DNA of 64,000 bases from Hyalella azteca (taxonomy: Eukaryota > Arthropoda > Malacostraca > Amphipoda > Hyalellidae). Below the pieces are notes generated by a model that searched no databases, had not been told where the DNA came from, and was given only the letters and a program-made list of their open reading frames with translations. Position numbers and translations under genes: made by a program. Shown here piece by piece: positions 22,414 to 34,138 of the stretch. The stretch is from positions 207,571-271,570 of the forward strand of contig NW_025937381.1 in the NCBI RefSeq assembly GCF_000764305.2. The letters run 5' to 3'. The first letter of the stretch is position 1, and each line of letters opens with the position of its first letter.

Positions 22414-23000
22414 CTATCTATTTACAATTTCGAGGGGATATGAACTATTAGCGGCATTTAAAATAGGCTTTTGTTTAAAAATATAAAGGGACTCTAGAAT
22501 TCGCAAGTCGGAAACACCGGTCGTGGAGGCTAAAATTCGAAAATCACTATCGGACACTGGCACGTTCCACTGCTTGGCATGGACACATACTGCTGAATGA
22601 GGGGGATGCGCAAGCAGGTTTCCTGTTCAAAAACTCCTTCCTTTATGCTCTGCCAGCCTAGTATAAAAGTTGCGAGATGTCATACCGACATACGCAGATG
22701 CGCATAGCGCACAACTATATTGATAAACTAGGGACGATCGCATAGGAAAGGGAAGTGTGTCTTTATACTTGAAAAAAGAACTGATTTTAAAATTATTCAC
22801 CAGCAATACATGAAGATTTACATTTGGGACGTATTTAGAGAACAAATCTTTCAACTCTTTAGCCATAGACTCAGACGCAGGACCAAAGTAAGGAAATGAA
22901 CAATAAACAGCATTAATATCACTCGTTTGCTTGAATCGCAAATTCACTAAAAACTTAATAGCAAAGAAAACACCACAAAATTTCATAGTATCTTTAAAGA
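22414..23000 (-). pseudogene. Penelope-like element GIY-YIG endonuclease domain, one in-frame stop
   Basis: Penelope-like elements join a reverse transcriptase to a C-terminal GIY-YIG endonuclease used for target priming. The minus frame reads PYFGPASES, LFSKYVPNVN, then Y-S-CALCASAYVGMTSRNFYTR-AEH, the Cys pair and GIY-YIG-like core typical of this family. A TGA at 22627-22629 stands where an Arg is usual. Beyond it the same frame continues through TGNLLAHP, FRILAS, RILESLYI and SSYPLEIVNR to a stop at 22414. The frame upstream is fused to unrelated sequence, and the reverse transcriptase that should precede it is missing. Confidence 0.8.
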
Positions 23001-23011
23001 TTTGGCCAAAA

Positions 23012-23132
23012 ATAGACCTGATCATTTGTAGACCTGATAAAGGCAGGGGTGTTGTATTGGTCGATCGTAGTCGGTACAACAGTAGCCTTACTGAACTTAT
23101 AACCGATCCTTCTAAATTCAACCTCTCAAATG
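23012..23132 (+). pseudogene. Penelope-like reverse transcriptase N-terminal fragment, inverted
   Basis: The + strand encodes IICRPDKGRGVVLVDRSRY followed by LTELITDPSKF, the conserved segment near the start of Penelope-like reverse transcriptases. It lies between the endonuclease remnant and the gag-like segment, but in opposite orientation to both. It is therefore a rearranged fragment, read antisense inside the 486-residue open frame. Confidence 0.7.
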
Positions 23133-23134
23133 TT

Positions 23135-24087
23135 TGGAGGAACTCAGCCAGAGTTTGTCTACTATTTATGGAAAACTTAGGTGGGACCACCACTTCACGC
23201 CGATCAGACACTAGCTTCCACTGACGACGCGAGGGTTCTGGCATGGGAGGGTCTTCATCATCAGAATTCTCCGTTGAAAGGCTCTCATCCAAGGGTGAAC
23301 TAGCTACTGATGAGGCCTCAGTAGAGGAAACTACAATTTCCTCCACTTTGACAACTTTTTTGTCTGCACACTTCATTTTTTTATGGCATTTCTTCTTTAC
23401 ATTGTGTGATGAAGACTTGTGAGTCTCAGCAATCAATAAACCAGAGCTCAAAGTTGGTTGGCAAATATTCTTTGATGGTGCTGCCACCACTTCAGTCAAG
23501 ATGTGAGTGCAACGGCTCTCCACAGGTACTCGTGACCAGTAGCAGTCAGATGCAATAGTTTGAAGTGTGGCATACCACTCTTTGTAGCTTAAGCACTCTT
23601 CTGGATTCTCATAGTTGGTGAGCAATAAAGCATCAGACTGGGCTAGAAGTTGACTTAAATGATCAGCTGCTTGGTCACTCAATACTTGAGCAGCAGCAAA
23701 TCCGCCACCCAGCCAGCGGGGAAACAAAGTCCATCGCAATTCATCCAGGACTGGGAGCAAATTAGGGTTTACATTAAAGCCAAATTTCCCATTCACCAAA
23801 TCTGCTCGTACTTGAGGACTTGAGAATTGGGCGAGCAGAGATTGTATGGTAACCACTTCACTTAAGGTTGAAGTAACAGTACTATTTGCTGCATTCTGCT
23901 GAGGTTGGGCTTTTGGAACATTCTCAGCCCCAGCAGTGGGTGGGGAAACTGATGACATGGCCAGTCCAGGCTCAGAAGAACTGCCAGAATCCTGGTCACC
24001 GTCCGACTCCACTCCAGCAGCCGCACCCTGTCCATGCTCCACTAAAACTAAACTTTGAGAGGATGTGTGTTTGGTGTTTTGAGCCAT
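23135..24087 (-). pseudogene. LTR-retrotransposon gag-like protein, 3' part lost
   Basis: Open from ATG at 24087 for about 317 residues. The protein starts with a low-complexity Ser/Gly/Gln/Ala-rich part (to about residue 75), has a central region with conserved-looking WTLFPRWLGGG, Lys-rich and acidic tracts near 230-285, and then VVVPPKFSINSRQTLAEFL, which looks like the start of a gag capsid-like domain. It follows a primer-binding-site-like sequence and LTR end at the proper distance, which supports gag. The frame then runs without a stop into the inverted Penelope fragment and the endonuclease, giving a chance 486-codon fusion. Family assignment is inference. Confidence 0.55.
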
Positions 24088-24145
24088 TGTACTGAATTAC
24101 TAGATGTCATGAAGTTAGAAAGAAAATAATGTAAGAGAAAAGATA

Positions 24146-24162
24146 TCCCGTCGGAGATGCCA
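24146..24162 (-). promoter_or_regulatory. Putative tRNA primer-binding site
   Basis: On the minus strand, two bases after an LTR end (...GCGGCAACA), comes TGGCATCTCCGACGGGA. It begins with TGG, the complement of a tRNA CCA end, and its complement resembles a tRNA T-stem plus acceptor 3' end. The identity of the tRNA is not assigned. Confidence 0.55.
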
Positions 24163-24164
24163 AA

Positions 24165-24258
24165 TGTTGCCGCGTGTCTCCCGCGGGTGAGGCAAACACG
24201 TTGCCTACTTCTACTTGATAGGTTGGCAACAACCTACTTAGGGAATGGATAATGATGA
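24165..24258 (-). mobile_element. 3' end of the 5' LTR of the gag-bearing element
   Basis: On the minus strand the LTR ends GCGGGAGACACGCGGCAACA. The first 94 bp (+ coordinates 24165-24258) recur at 17363-17456. The LTR probably continues to higher coordinates, but its outer end cannot be placed: no second full copy is present in the window. Confidence 0.5.
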
Positions 24259-25344
24259 GACTAAAATTTATCTTTTATTATGGACAAATAAGACAGAATT
24301 TAAATTGCCGTTCAAGTAAATGGCTCTTGGTTATGAAATGAGCACATATGGTGCATAGGTGACTGGAGAATGTCAGTATATACCTAAAGAGTTTCAGAGC
24401 ATAGGACTAACAAGCATAAGAGTTAAGGAACTAAGGAGAATAGGAAACATGGAGCATAGGAGCATGGACTAACGTACATAGGAGCATGTACTAACATACA
24501 TAGGAGCATGGACAAGATGCATATGTGATCTGCCATAAAAAGAAAGTAAAACTTATTAATTTTATGCCTCATAGCCCTAAGAATATAAGATAAAGAATTG
24601 GATTAAATATGAACAAGCATTAATTAACAAGCAGAAAAACAGTAATAATCAAGAACCTTAATAATGACTTCTCAGAGCAACTGTGTTGCTTATGGATGCA
24701 GAAAAAGTAATCAAGCAAACTTATATTGCAACAAACAGCTTAATGAAGAATTAATGAACATCAAAATATATAGCTTGCAGAATTAAAACACACTGAACAC
24801 AATAGAAAATCAGAAAACAAAGCGAAATCACAAAAATATAAACCATTTATAATATAACATCAATTGAGCAATAAAATGAATATATGCAATAAACAATCAC
24901 TCACTTCCTCTCAAGTGGTGAGTTAGCTTAACTTCCATACGGGTGCAGTTATTAGTTATTCATTTGAGATTTTGCATTAGGATTATGCTTGGCTTGGAAT
25001 TTACTTTACATTAATGATTTTACTTCCTTGTCTGGACTAGAGAGAGAAAAATAAGAAAAGTACATAATAAGTTACATAATGCAAAAACACAGCACAGAAT
25101 CAAATAAACGAGCATGATAGCCAAAGGGTTGGGCTAAAAAGCAATATAGCTCCCCCTGCAACATCACTTTACAACACTACACCTCACTTCAGGAGTCATG
25201 ACACCACACTTCACTTCACGACACTACACAGCTACCCGTTTTCTGGGCTCTGTGTCAAGACCGGCTTTTTAGGAGAGTTACACACCACACGTCTTACTTT
25301 AACAAGTGACAAAACGAAACTCTCCCACCAATTGGTTGTCCTCA
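24259..25344. other. Unassigned, probably LTR or flanking repeat DNA
   Basis: No gene. Short imperfect repeats such as CATAGGAGCATGGACTAAC (24440-24530) and CACTTCACGACACTACAC occur. Part of this may be the remainder of the LTR that ends at 24165. Confidence 0.35.
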
Positions 25345-26170
25345 TTGTTAAGAACCATCATAGGGATGGGTACTTTTCTTTCTTATTTATTCTTATAGGA
25401 GCACTGGAAACTAGTCCATAAAGCCCCTTGCCTAAACTGGGTTTAATTGGTACCTAACTGTTTAACAGCTCTGAAAGTGAAAACCTGAAACAAAAAGAGA
25501 ACACACACAAAGAAAAAAGAAAAAAACAAACAATAAGAAAATAATAATAATAATATTAATAAATAACTAAATAAAATGAAATGATACAAAAATTAAACAT
25601 AGACAAATAATAAGGATAAAAGCAGTGAATGAAATAAATATAGTAAATAACATAAACAAAGAAAAATAAAAAGAAAAATATGTAAATAAAAAAAATAATA
25701 ATGATAAAATAAAAAATAAATTGAAATAAACTAAAATAATAAAAAGAAAAAAAAAGAAAAAAGATTAATAATAAAATAAAATAAATAAAAAGAAAAAATA
25801 AAATTTGAAATAAGAGAAAAAAATAAATAAAAATAAAACCTGCTAGAAGAAAAGAACAATACAATATAAAATGCAATAACGTAACAGCATGGACGGCAAA
25901 CCCGTTGCAGTGAACAAGACATGGCGGCATGCACTGCATTCCACAGGTGCTCCACAGCTCTGCCGCAGAACACGGCCCTGCCGTGGAACATGGCAGAGCG
26001 GCAGAACACGGCCAAGCCAAGGAACACGGCAGAACCAAGGAACAAGTCAGAGCCGCAAAGCATATCTTTATGCACAGTCAGCTATATCTATGCAGCATAT
26101 CATATCTCTATATATACACATGGACCTCCTCAGAGAGGGGGCCCAACAACTTTGGATGCTACCACTACGG
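25345..26170 (+). repeat. Family B repeat copy with A-rich middle
   Basis: Aligns with 45310-45835. Shared left part: GGAGCACTGGAAACTAGTCC, CATAAAGCCCCTTGCC. Both have an extremely A-rich AAATAAAA tract in the middle and a shared right part: ATGCAATAACGTAACA, GGACGGCAAACCC, CATATC, CCTCCTCAGAGAG. The long minus-strand open frames here are artefacts of the A-rich tract. A run of CAGAGC/GGAACACGGC words at 25950-26040 is a local tandem expansion absent from the other copy. Confidence 0.7.
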
Positions 26171-26651
26171 TCAGTCATCAGGTAAGTATTCTTTTCAACA
26201 ATTCAAGTTCAAATCTACTATTAGTTGTCACACCCATGCCCTAACTTGCGCCACACATGAGATAATTATGCTAACTGAAGGTCCAGCCTGGGTGGGGGCA
26301 GCCTGGAGCTTCTTTTGGCTCGACAGCAAAAGGAAGAAAGATGAACTTTGATTGCAAAACAACTAAATAAAACACAATCTCCTGTGGGCGGGGTTATGAC
26401 TGAGGCTAGGGAAGGCTTGGCAAAGTGGGGTAAGAATAGCACTCCTCACAAGAGGCAGTCCCTAGTAACATAAACTAGTCATTCCTAAATCTATTAAATC
26501 TGCATAGAGTGCTCTTCTTTCCATTATCAAAACACTCAGTTGAGTGTGGGAAGGAATTTAAATTTAGATTGTTAATTCCCACAAGTGTTAGGTGAATTTA
26601 TTCTATTCAGTGTTAGAATACCTAGTGACTAGGCCAGTAACAAATTTATCA
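26171..26651. other. No recognisable gene
   Basis: Probably includes the 3' untranslated end of the interrupted LINE whose coding part stops at 26652 on the minus strand, but no tail could be recognised. Confidence 0.35.
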
Positions 26652-26918
26652 TCAAAGTACCTGAAGCATATTGGTAGAAGTTAAAAAGGAGGCAACTGTA
26701 TCAACAATTGCATCCTGGGTGACATCAGAAAAAGGACCTCCTCCCAGCAGATTCTTTAAATTGACCAGAACATTGAGTGCAGTTAATGCATTAGTAAGAT
26801 TAGTACGAGCAGAGGCATGAATTGGACAATTCAGCAGCAGGTGATGAATGGTTTCTGGAGACCCACAAGGACATAAGGGGCTGTCAATTGTCATTTTTCC
26901 TAGAAATTCTCCATCCAT
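26652..26918 (-). pseudogene. C-terminal end of a LINE with RNase H (I-like group), distal piece
   Basis: The minus strand encodes SPLCPCGSPETIHHLLLNCP and then LLGGG, ending LQVL. The Cys/His motif following RNase H and the leucine-rich end are typical of I/Jockey-related LINE ORF2 C-termini. It is the continuation of the remnant at 28786-29655, separated from it by a piggyBac element. About 25 residues appear to be missing between the two pieces. Confidence 0.65.
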
Positions 26919-28377
26919 TTACCACCTGTGCATTCACAGTCCAAGCGAAAAGAGGCCACCACCATTTCTTTGATCTTATTCTGCACCGGTATGCCGCTAC
27001 TTGTTGATCAAATAGGTCCACACCACCCATGTGCTGGTTATAAACATAGATTGAGTGTGGTAGGTCAACGTAAATATGTTTCCTGGCCACTCGATTCCAC
27101 CTTTTTGCTTTCTTGGCAGGATCTGCGCGAAGTTTGTTAGAGGCAACGCTTACCACTTTGTTGTCTTCCCACTTTACAACCGAGATGCAGCCTGTGAATG
27201 CTTCATCACTAGTTCCTCTTTCTTCTTTTTCCAAAATTGTTCTCTTTTTTAGTGGGGCACCAGATAGTCGGTCTTCTCTTAGAGTGCAAGTAGCAGCGAT
27301 TTTCCTCTGTGCAAGTTCCTCTAGTAATGAAACTGAACCAAAGAAATTGTCAAATACAACGTGCTGTGCGGCTTTCATATTCACTTTCTTGATCATTTCT
27401 AGCACAACGTTACCACCTAAACCAAAACCCCTATCCGAAATTCTGGAATGACTACCACAATAGGGCTCAACATGCCGCAGAATCCCATCAGACGTGCTGA
27501 TTGCCCAAAGCTTGAACCCAAATCTCACTGGTTTTCCTCTAATATACTGCTTATCACCATGTCTTCCATAATATGGAACCATTATTTCATCAATGCTGTA
27601 GTATTCACAACATTTCTCATCTTTGATAGCATTGTTCAAGTGTTCAAAAAGTGGACGCACCTTGTAGAATCGATCGTCATTCATTTTTGTATTATTGTTG
27701 AAGTGCAAGCATCTCATTATTTGATCAAAGGCATCCCGTCTCATTGCATTCATAACAAATTTATTTTGAGTGTCAGGTAACTCACTCCAATACAGTCTCC
27801 TGTGAGGAACCTTATTGTACCCTGAGAGAATAAGAATGGCCAAAAATACCTTCATGTTTTCGGCATTTACATTGCTACAAGGGATTCCTTTCTGATGAGC
27901 ATAGTTTCTACTTTGTTCACATAAAAATTCAATATAATGTTGTGTCCAAAATTGTTCCTCAAAAATCTCCAATGGATTTGTTTCAGCTGCGTTGACTAAC
28001 TGTTCCTCAGGTGCATCGCTAAAATCCGGTACTAGATTTTCAATCTTGCTTTTATCTGTATGCCACGTGTAGATCATCCTTTTTCAACGTTTTGATCCAT
28101 GGCTGGTAGATGTTGAGGTTGGATTAGATACAATTTCGAGTTGACCGTCATTTACAGATTTATTTAGAACATTAGCAAGCAAAATTCTCGGAAGGTGCTC
28201 GGGATCGCACATAACTTCATCATCTGATGCATCACTGTCATGATCTGTTGCAGCTTCAGGCGTTTCTTCTGGGGGCTCTATTGCTACTTTGACTTCAAAT
28301 TGGTCATCTGCATCTTCTTGCAATGAGAACAAGTCATGAATTTCATCTAGAGACAACATGGAATAAGAGTTAAACAA
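26884..28377 (-). pseudogene. piggyBac-family transposase, one nonsense codon, 3' truncated
   Basis: piggyBac transposases excise and insert DNA precisely at TTAA. The frame starts at 28377 with an acidic N-terminal part (SDASDDEV), meets TGA at 28084-28086, and continues in the same frame with RMIYTWHT into the DDE domain. Catalytic Asp residues are visible in YSIDEIMVPYYG, VVFDNFFGS and GGVDLFDQ. The frame then runs to WPLFAWTVNAQVVNGW and passes into LINE sequence at about 26915. The C-terminal Cys-rich finger is gone. About 495 codons remain; family members are often near 600. Inactive because of the stop and the lost end. Confidence 0.85.
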
Positions 28378-28785
28378 ATGAATACTAATTTTCCGTTGGT
28401 ATCTGGAAAAAAGGGCGGTTCCCTACTTTTATATCCGAGTGGCAAGTACACTTGCCACCTATATTCACGAATAAAAAAATTGCATATATATATCATTAGG
28501 ACATTCGTTTAAGAAAACTGTTCACTATAGTAGTGAGTTCTAACTTGCTGACACAAGTGACAACCTACGTTTTTTTATGACGTAGTAGCGCCATGGCTCA
28601 CACAATCAAATTCCAAGGCCAACTGAGCAGGCATGAAGCGCCTAACGCCGCTGTTACTCGTTCAGAACGCGTTCAGTACTTGTCTTGTTACCGTGAGACT
28701 CCATTTCAAACCTAAACTTTCGTTGTTTTGTAGTAATTTCATTTTTCGCAAGTGGCAAGTGTACTTGCCAAGCGGCGTTAATGGG
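26915..28785 (-). mobile_element. piggyBac element inserted at TTAA in a LINE, right end deleted
   Basis: The 5' end (minus strand) reads CCCATTAACGCCGC directly after TTAA (28786-28789), which lies inside the RNase H LINE coding frame. A palindromic word TGGCAAGTGTACTTGCCA occurs near this end (28753-28770), and a similar GTGGCAAGTACACTTGCCAC occurs at 28438-28457; both may be internal terminal-repeat elements for transposase. The opposite terminal repeat and second TTAA are missing: transposase coding joins LINE coding directly, so a deletion followed insertion. Confidence 0.75.
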
Positions 28786-29655
28786 TTAAGCTAATGAAGA
28801 GGCCATTTTCTGAATTTCTAATATTGTTCAGCCAGCAACTGTTCCACTTTGACGTCATCTTTATATTCAACTGTCTTGCCAGTTCCTCCTTTGAGATGGC
28901 AGTTATTGTGTGGTACCGCAGGGAATGTGCTTCCGCTGCTGCCTGGTCTGCGCCCTTATTGCCCCCAATGCCCTTGTGCCCAGGAATGTACTGTAGAAAT
29001 ATTTCATGAGAGGAGAGTAGTGACATAAGTTTGGTTTGAATTTTGAAAACTAGATGCAAGTAGCTATTTGGTCTTCTATTTTTGATCAGCAAAATGGATG
29101 CTTGGGAGTCAGTAAAGATAACAAGTTTTTCAGCAGGAGACAGATTTGTTAGTGACCAGTTAAGAGCCTCATGTATTGCAAACAGCTCTGACTCTATCAC
29201 TGCCACCTCAGGACGTAGCTTCCAGTCAAGTAGAATGCCTCTGGAAGGGACATGGAATGCTGCAGACGTTGAAGGGACTGGTTGAAGTGTGCGTGATCCA
29301 TCTGTGAAAGCAGCTGTGTGAGAGGAATATTTGGAGTGCATCAGGTCTTGATAAATTTGTTGAGCAGCCTGCGAGGTGGTAGATGATACTGGAGAAAGGG
29401 AGAAATCTGTTAGTAGATGTTTATTGGTGTTAAACCATGGTGGCATTGGAGATATCAGAGGAGATGTGAGTAATCTTGGAATGTTGATCTGTAGGGAGGA
29501 GAAGATGGATTTGGCATTGGGTACAAAAGAAGTTAGGAGGGGTGTTCCACATTCAGCAGCCTGATGGTGGTTGTTGTGAAACAATTCCACCACTACAGGC
29601 AACATAGGCAGCTGAATAAGTCGGAGGTAGTATTTACAGACTATCTCACTCCTAT
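28786..29655 (-). pseudogene. LINE ORF2 fragment with RNase H domain
   Basis: The minus strand reads FTDGS, ESELFAI, FTDSQAS and YIPGHKGI-GNKGAD, the Asp, Glu, Asp and His/Asp motifs of an RNase H domain, in the order found after reverse transcriptase in I/Jockey-related LINEs. The reverse transcriptase itself is absent. The frame reaches ENGLFISL and is then cut by TTAA and the piggyBac element; the C-terminal piece lies at 26652-26918. The fragment starts abruptly near 29655. Confidence 0.8.
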
Positions 29656-30356
29656 GAATGGNGGTGAAATAGAATCACGGCTCGTAGAAATGGAATCACG
29701 GCTGGCAAATCCATAAAACCACGGCTCGAAAAATTCAGTCGCGGCTCGCCAAGTAGATATATTCCATACTAGCCTATTACAGATTGGCTGGGCACCAACC
29801 ACACCTTGGCTAGTGTGGGGAGGCAGGTCCAGGTTACAATGAATTGCTGAGCCTGAGCTCTGAGTTAAGCCTATGGCTAAGGAAGGTGGTTGTGAAAGAG
29901 ATGCCAGATGGAATTGCATTTGGATCAAAAGAGGAAAGTAACAAGTTTTCATGGCTGGAGCAAGTGTTTCCATCTGAGTCTGAATGATTAGAACTTAGAA
30001 GCTCCACTTTGCTTTCTCCGTTTGTTTTTGCCCATCGTGTCCACCACAAGGCTGACACAGGGCAACCGCCCTTCAACGGATTACGAAAAAAAAATAATAA
30101 TACTAGTTTTGATAGATGATAAGTATAAATAATGCTGAGAAATAATTACAACTTTACAGAGGAGAAGAGCAAGTCAGTTGCCTTTCCTTTGTTGTAGTTC
30201 GAGCTTCGAAGCTAGCGCATACAAGCTTGTCACCAATCGCCTCCCAAGTCCTCGGCTATCCAAACCTTCAAAACACAAGTCCCTTAACGACCGTCGTCGA
30301 CCGCAGCTAAAACCGGAATCCAAGGAACGCGTCGCCTTGCATATTTCCGGATGACG
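29656..30356. other. Unassigned; contains ambiguous base 29662
   Basis: Open frames on the minus strand (to 30076) show no domain. Words such as CACGGCTCG recur at about 29677-29740. One N at 29662 is the only undetermined base seen. No gene supported. Confidence 0.35.
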
Positions 30357-30612
30357 GTACTGACTAAAACCCGAACCCGGACCGAGTGACTAAAACCCGG
30401 ACCAGGACCCATATATTCGGGTCACAGAAAAGTTCATTTTTCGATCGAACTAATCGATAGAGAATGTTCTGAGACGTCCAGAAAACATAGAACTTTTGTA
30501 TCGAATTTTTGGAAATTTACTTAGAAAAATTTCACTTCAGGTCCGGGGAGCCCCGGACCAGGTAACTAAAACCCGGACCCATGTGACCAAGCGGCTAAAA
30601 CTCAACCCAGAC
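30357..30612 (-). repeat. Family I repeat (CCCGGACC-rich MITE-like), copy 1
   Basis: Starts GTACTGACTAAAACCCGAAC and contains GTCCAGAAAACATAGAAC, TTCACTTCAGGTCCGGGGAG and CCCCGGACC. The same sequence in inverse orientation occurs at 44680-45146, whose right end is the exact inverse GTTTTAGTCAGTAC. A GGTCCGGGGAGCCCCGGACC palindrome lies at about 30540-30559. Confidence 0.65.
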
Positions 30613-33340
30613 TAGTGAAGAATAGGTAACTAATCTGAAAAAGTATTTTTTCGTTTAAATCTTTCGACAAAGTCAATTAATTAAGATAAGTTCGGCTTCT
30701 TTTTACTGATTATGGGCCTAATTTTTCCTCTCATTCCTTGAATGAAAGGGGCCTTTCTCTCATTCGCGGAATGGGCCTTTATTTCATTCATTATTAATAT
30801 TTCTCATGTGGGACTTTCCTCTCATTCGCGCTTTTACAAAACATGTCCAACTTTAGGTGAAATTTTGCGAATGTGTTCACTTTATGATAGAAATTGCACT
30901 ACCTTAAATATTGTTAGTTAGCAATGCTCAGCTTTCAGTACATAATGCTTAGTTTTACCTAGCATTTCGTTCTCTAAAGGAAAATCAATCTTTTGATTTC
31001 TCATTAAATTTTTATTTGTCCTCTTGTAACCAACTTGCCCCTACCTCAGATCCTTCGAACAAATTAATATTGGTAATTAATATTTATTTAGCTTCATTCG
31101 TTTCAAGATAAACCGATTCCAAGGTCCATAATATTAGGGTAGCCTACTGGGTCTAGGTATAAGGAGAAAATCGTCACAATTATTTTCTGAAATAAAACTC
31201 CATTTATGCAGTGTATAAATGGAGTTTCATTCATTTAAACAATTAAATATGGGAAAATAAAACAAGAAGCGACTGTTTTAACTATATATGTATCTACAAA
31301 TTCTAAAGACTTCATAAGAGATTAGGCGGAAGAATGAGAAAGTACTATAGGTTGTGAGTGTGAAATTCGGACATAAAAGCAGATAAATTGATCCGAGCGC
31401 GGGCGAGTGATAATTGAATTGAATGCCAAATTTAAAAATTCAAATTTACAAACGTCATATACCAAATGACTTCGAAATAGTTTCACATTAACTTAATCAC
31501 AGTTGATTACACAACTGCTATGATCATTCTTAGAAAAGTCCATTCATGCATAGAATATAGATATCAAATATCACATAGACTCTTATTCCTATTAAACATT
31601 GGCGCTTGAACAATATGATTATAATGAACCTTGTTTCTTTAAATAATCATTGAATCTTTAGAACTTAATTTCTAACCAGTTCAATCATTTACACTGGCAG
31701 TATTATGAGCTTAAAGTAAAACATAATATTTAAAAATCAGATATAACGTGAACAAAGAAAGTTGTTCATTAGGGCACAAATAATTATTCATTGGGGCACA
31801 TTTGACCTTTTCGAAATCAATTACAAAATAATTTTAACTATTCAAGGGTGCGGCCACTTACTGCGTAACAATATAGGTGAATATATACGTACGTTATTGA
31901 TCAGTTTAATAATAGGTGAAGTATTATTTAATCGAACGATGGACACAAGTAAGAGATGTTTTCGTCATTTTGTCTTTTAACTCAATAGCACCAACATATC
32001 TAGCAGCAAGACGATTTTGAGCGTTTATTGAGACTTCGTAACTGTTATAACTTTGGTCGACGAAAATTCACACGAACACTGAAATTAGTCACGAGATGAT
32101 AATAATTAAATCAAAACTTTGTTAAACTGCCATAATAATAATACCGAGCCTTCTTCATGCTAATTTCGGCTACGACGCAATCAAGAATATAATCAGTTGC
32201 CATTTGCCATCAGTTCATTAATTCGCTCAATACTCGAACACAAAAGTAAGCTTCATATATCATGACTGAAGACATTTCATTAAAACTCAGGCCAATTTGC
32301 ATTAAGTACATTGAAAAATGTTGCGATCCTTGCCTCACTCCGACATACTGCAACAAAATAATATTTGCAGTACAATTGAATTTATTGAAATAAAGTTTCG
32401 TTAATGGTGGTTCAGCAAGTTGCACTCAAAGTGTTTAGAATAGAAGTGTCAGCGTTGAAGAAATAGGCCCATGGCCTGTTGCCGATTCTTGAACTTTTCG
32501 TGACTTGATTCACAAGGGATCCGGCCTTTGGAACCCGATCTTTCCATAGCTGACGATTGCCCCCAGGAAGCTAAAATTGCTATTATAGAGAGGTTGTTTT
32601 GGCGACCACACGAAGAAGCACACGCCAGTTTGTCGCTCTCAAGCTTGTGTCATAAATCAATCTTGTGATCGAGTGCAGGGAACACAGTAAGCATGAGGTG
32701 GTAACATTCCTGAGAATATTTAATAATAGTGAGAATACGTTCAATATCAATAGAACGTTTTAAGTTGCTAATCATTTATCGTTCATATATGCCATGACAA
32801 CAGTAAACAAGACGAAGACAATTGAGAAATTTTAAATATAAATAAATATAAGACATATTGAAATCTTTTGTAGAGTTATGTATATCGACATGGAAGTATC
32901 ATATTATAATGCATTTTCTGACCGGCATTTCATTATTCTGACCGTCATTATATCCATTTTCTGACCGGCAACGTTTGCTGCTGCCATCAGTCTTGTTCGA
33001 GTCAAGACAGCAATTTCCGACATCGACATGTTCGTTCGTACAAAGCTAATACTGTGAGATCAGTGGCATTGAAAAGAATGGAATTCGTTTTGAAGTTGAT
33101 GCATTAAAAGCTGAGTATTGTTTGCGAATAATATCTGAGTTCAGGCAATTTCTACCCTACAGCATAAGCGTTTGCAAACGTTTACCTAGAATTCGACATG
33201 TTTGCTGAGAGCTTATTACTTAAAACGTATTCAGATTACAAAGAATCATTTATTCTGCAATTGATTTTTAGCGACACCTATTTAACGATAAGTGAAGCGA
33301 TCCCTATTTTTCACTAGTCAGGGTCTAGTTTTAATCACTT
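30613..33340. other. Long stretch without a recognisable gene
   Basis: AT-rich. Near 30720-30840 the phrase CTCTCATTCGCG occurs several times with near-inverted copies. A short inverted pair (AATAAAACTCCATTTATGC and TAAATGGAGTTTCATT) lies at about 31190-31235. No coding region, RNA gene or known element identified. Confidence 0.4.
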
Positions 33341-33344
33341 TGTA

Positions 33345-33537
33345 TGGAGTTCCCGAGATCTTGAAACAAGAACCAACACCAGGGGCCACGGCTATAAACT
33401 AAAAAAACAGCGTTGGAACACATCCATGCGACAACATTTCTTCTCGCTTCGAGCCACCGACATGTGGAACAGCCTCCCTGATAGCATCGTTGACGCTCCG
33501 AGTTTGAACATCTTCAAAAACAGACTAGACGAAGAAC
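33345..33537 (+). pseudogene. CR1-like LINE C-terminal fragment
   Basis: The + strand encodes ETRTNTRGHGYKLKKQRW, then FFSLRATDMWNSLPD and FKNRLDEEL, the end of a CR1-type ORF2. It runs straight into the pentamer repeat that serves as the 3' tail. A homologous but frameshifted piece is at 52320-52440. 5'-truncated insertion is usual for LINEs. Confidence 0.7.
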
Positions 33538-33623
33538 TTCTATTCTATTCTATTCTATTCTATTCTATTCTATTCTATTCTATTCTATTCTATTCTATTC
33601 TATTCTATTCTATTCTATTCTAT
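33538..33623 (+). repeat. (TATTC)n microsatellite forming the LINE 3' tail
   Basis: About 17 uninterrupted TATTC units follow the LINE coding remnant. The apparent peptide FYSILFYSIL in an open frame is just this repeat. Confidence 0.9.
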
Positions 33624-34138
33624 CAGATATGAAATTTCATTAAGTAAAAGGACGCAAAATTTGCTACAAATGTTTTATGTTCCCTGGACGTTTCATAACA
33701 TTCTCTATTGAATTTTTCTATTATTAAAATGTTGATAAAAATTAGTATTAAACTACTATTAAAACCCATAATTACAGTATTATAAAAATTATTATTGGAA
33801 ATATTGAACTTATGAATATAATTTTTAATATAATTATAATTGTAATATAATCATTGAATTTTTATTATACATATTATCATTACATTTATTATTTAAAATA
33901 TTATTGAAATTCTTAACAACATTATTATTAACAATATTATTAATATTATTGAAATAATTTCAATAATAATTTTAACATTAATTACGATGATAATTTTATT
34001 AATCATTTCAATAAAAAGTTCACTAATAATTTTAATGCTATATACAATAATAATTTTAACATGTATTAAAATATTAATTTTAATAATAAATTCAATAAGA
34101 ACTTTAATAAGAATTTCAATTACATATTTCGTAGCATA
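33624..34138. other. Extremely AT-rich spacer, target of the Gypsy insertion
   Basis: Mostly ATTATTAAT/AATAATTTTA words with no gene. The same kind of sequence continues beyond the element at 43568-43685, showing that the Gypsy element inserted into it. The words TATGTTCCCTGGACGTTTCA and AACATTCTCTATTGA near 33676-33712 also resemble family I. Confidence 0.5.

Noticed and set aside
25556..26075. Long hydrophobic open frames on the minus strand
   Set aside because: They translate the A-rich middle of family B as Phe/Ile/Leu/Tyr runs; the second copy at 45482-45943 shows the same artefact.
33538..33632. Peptide of repeated FYSIL units
   Set aside because: Translation of a (TATTC)n microsatellite at a LINE tail.
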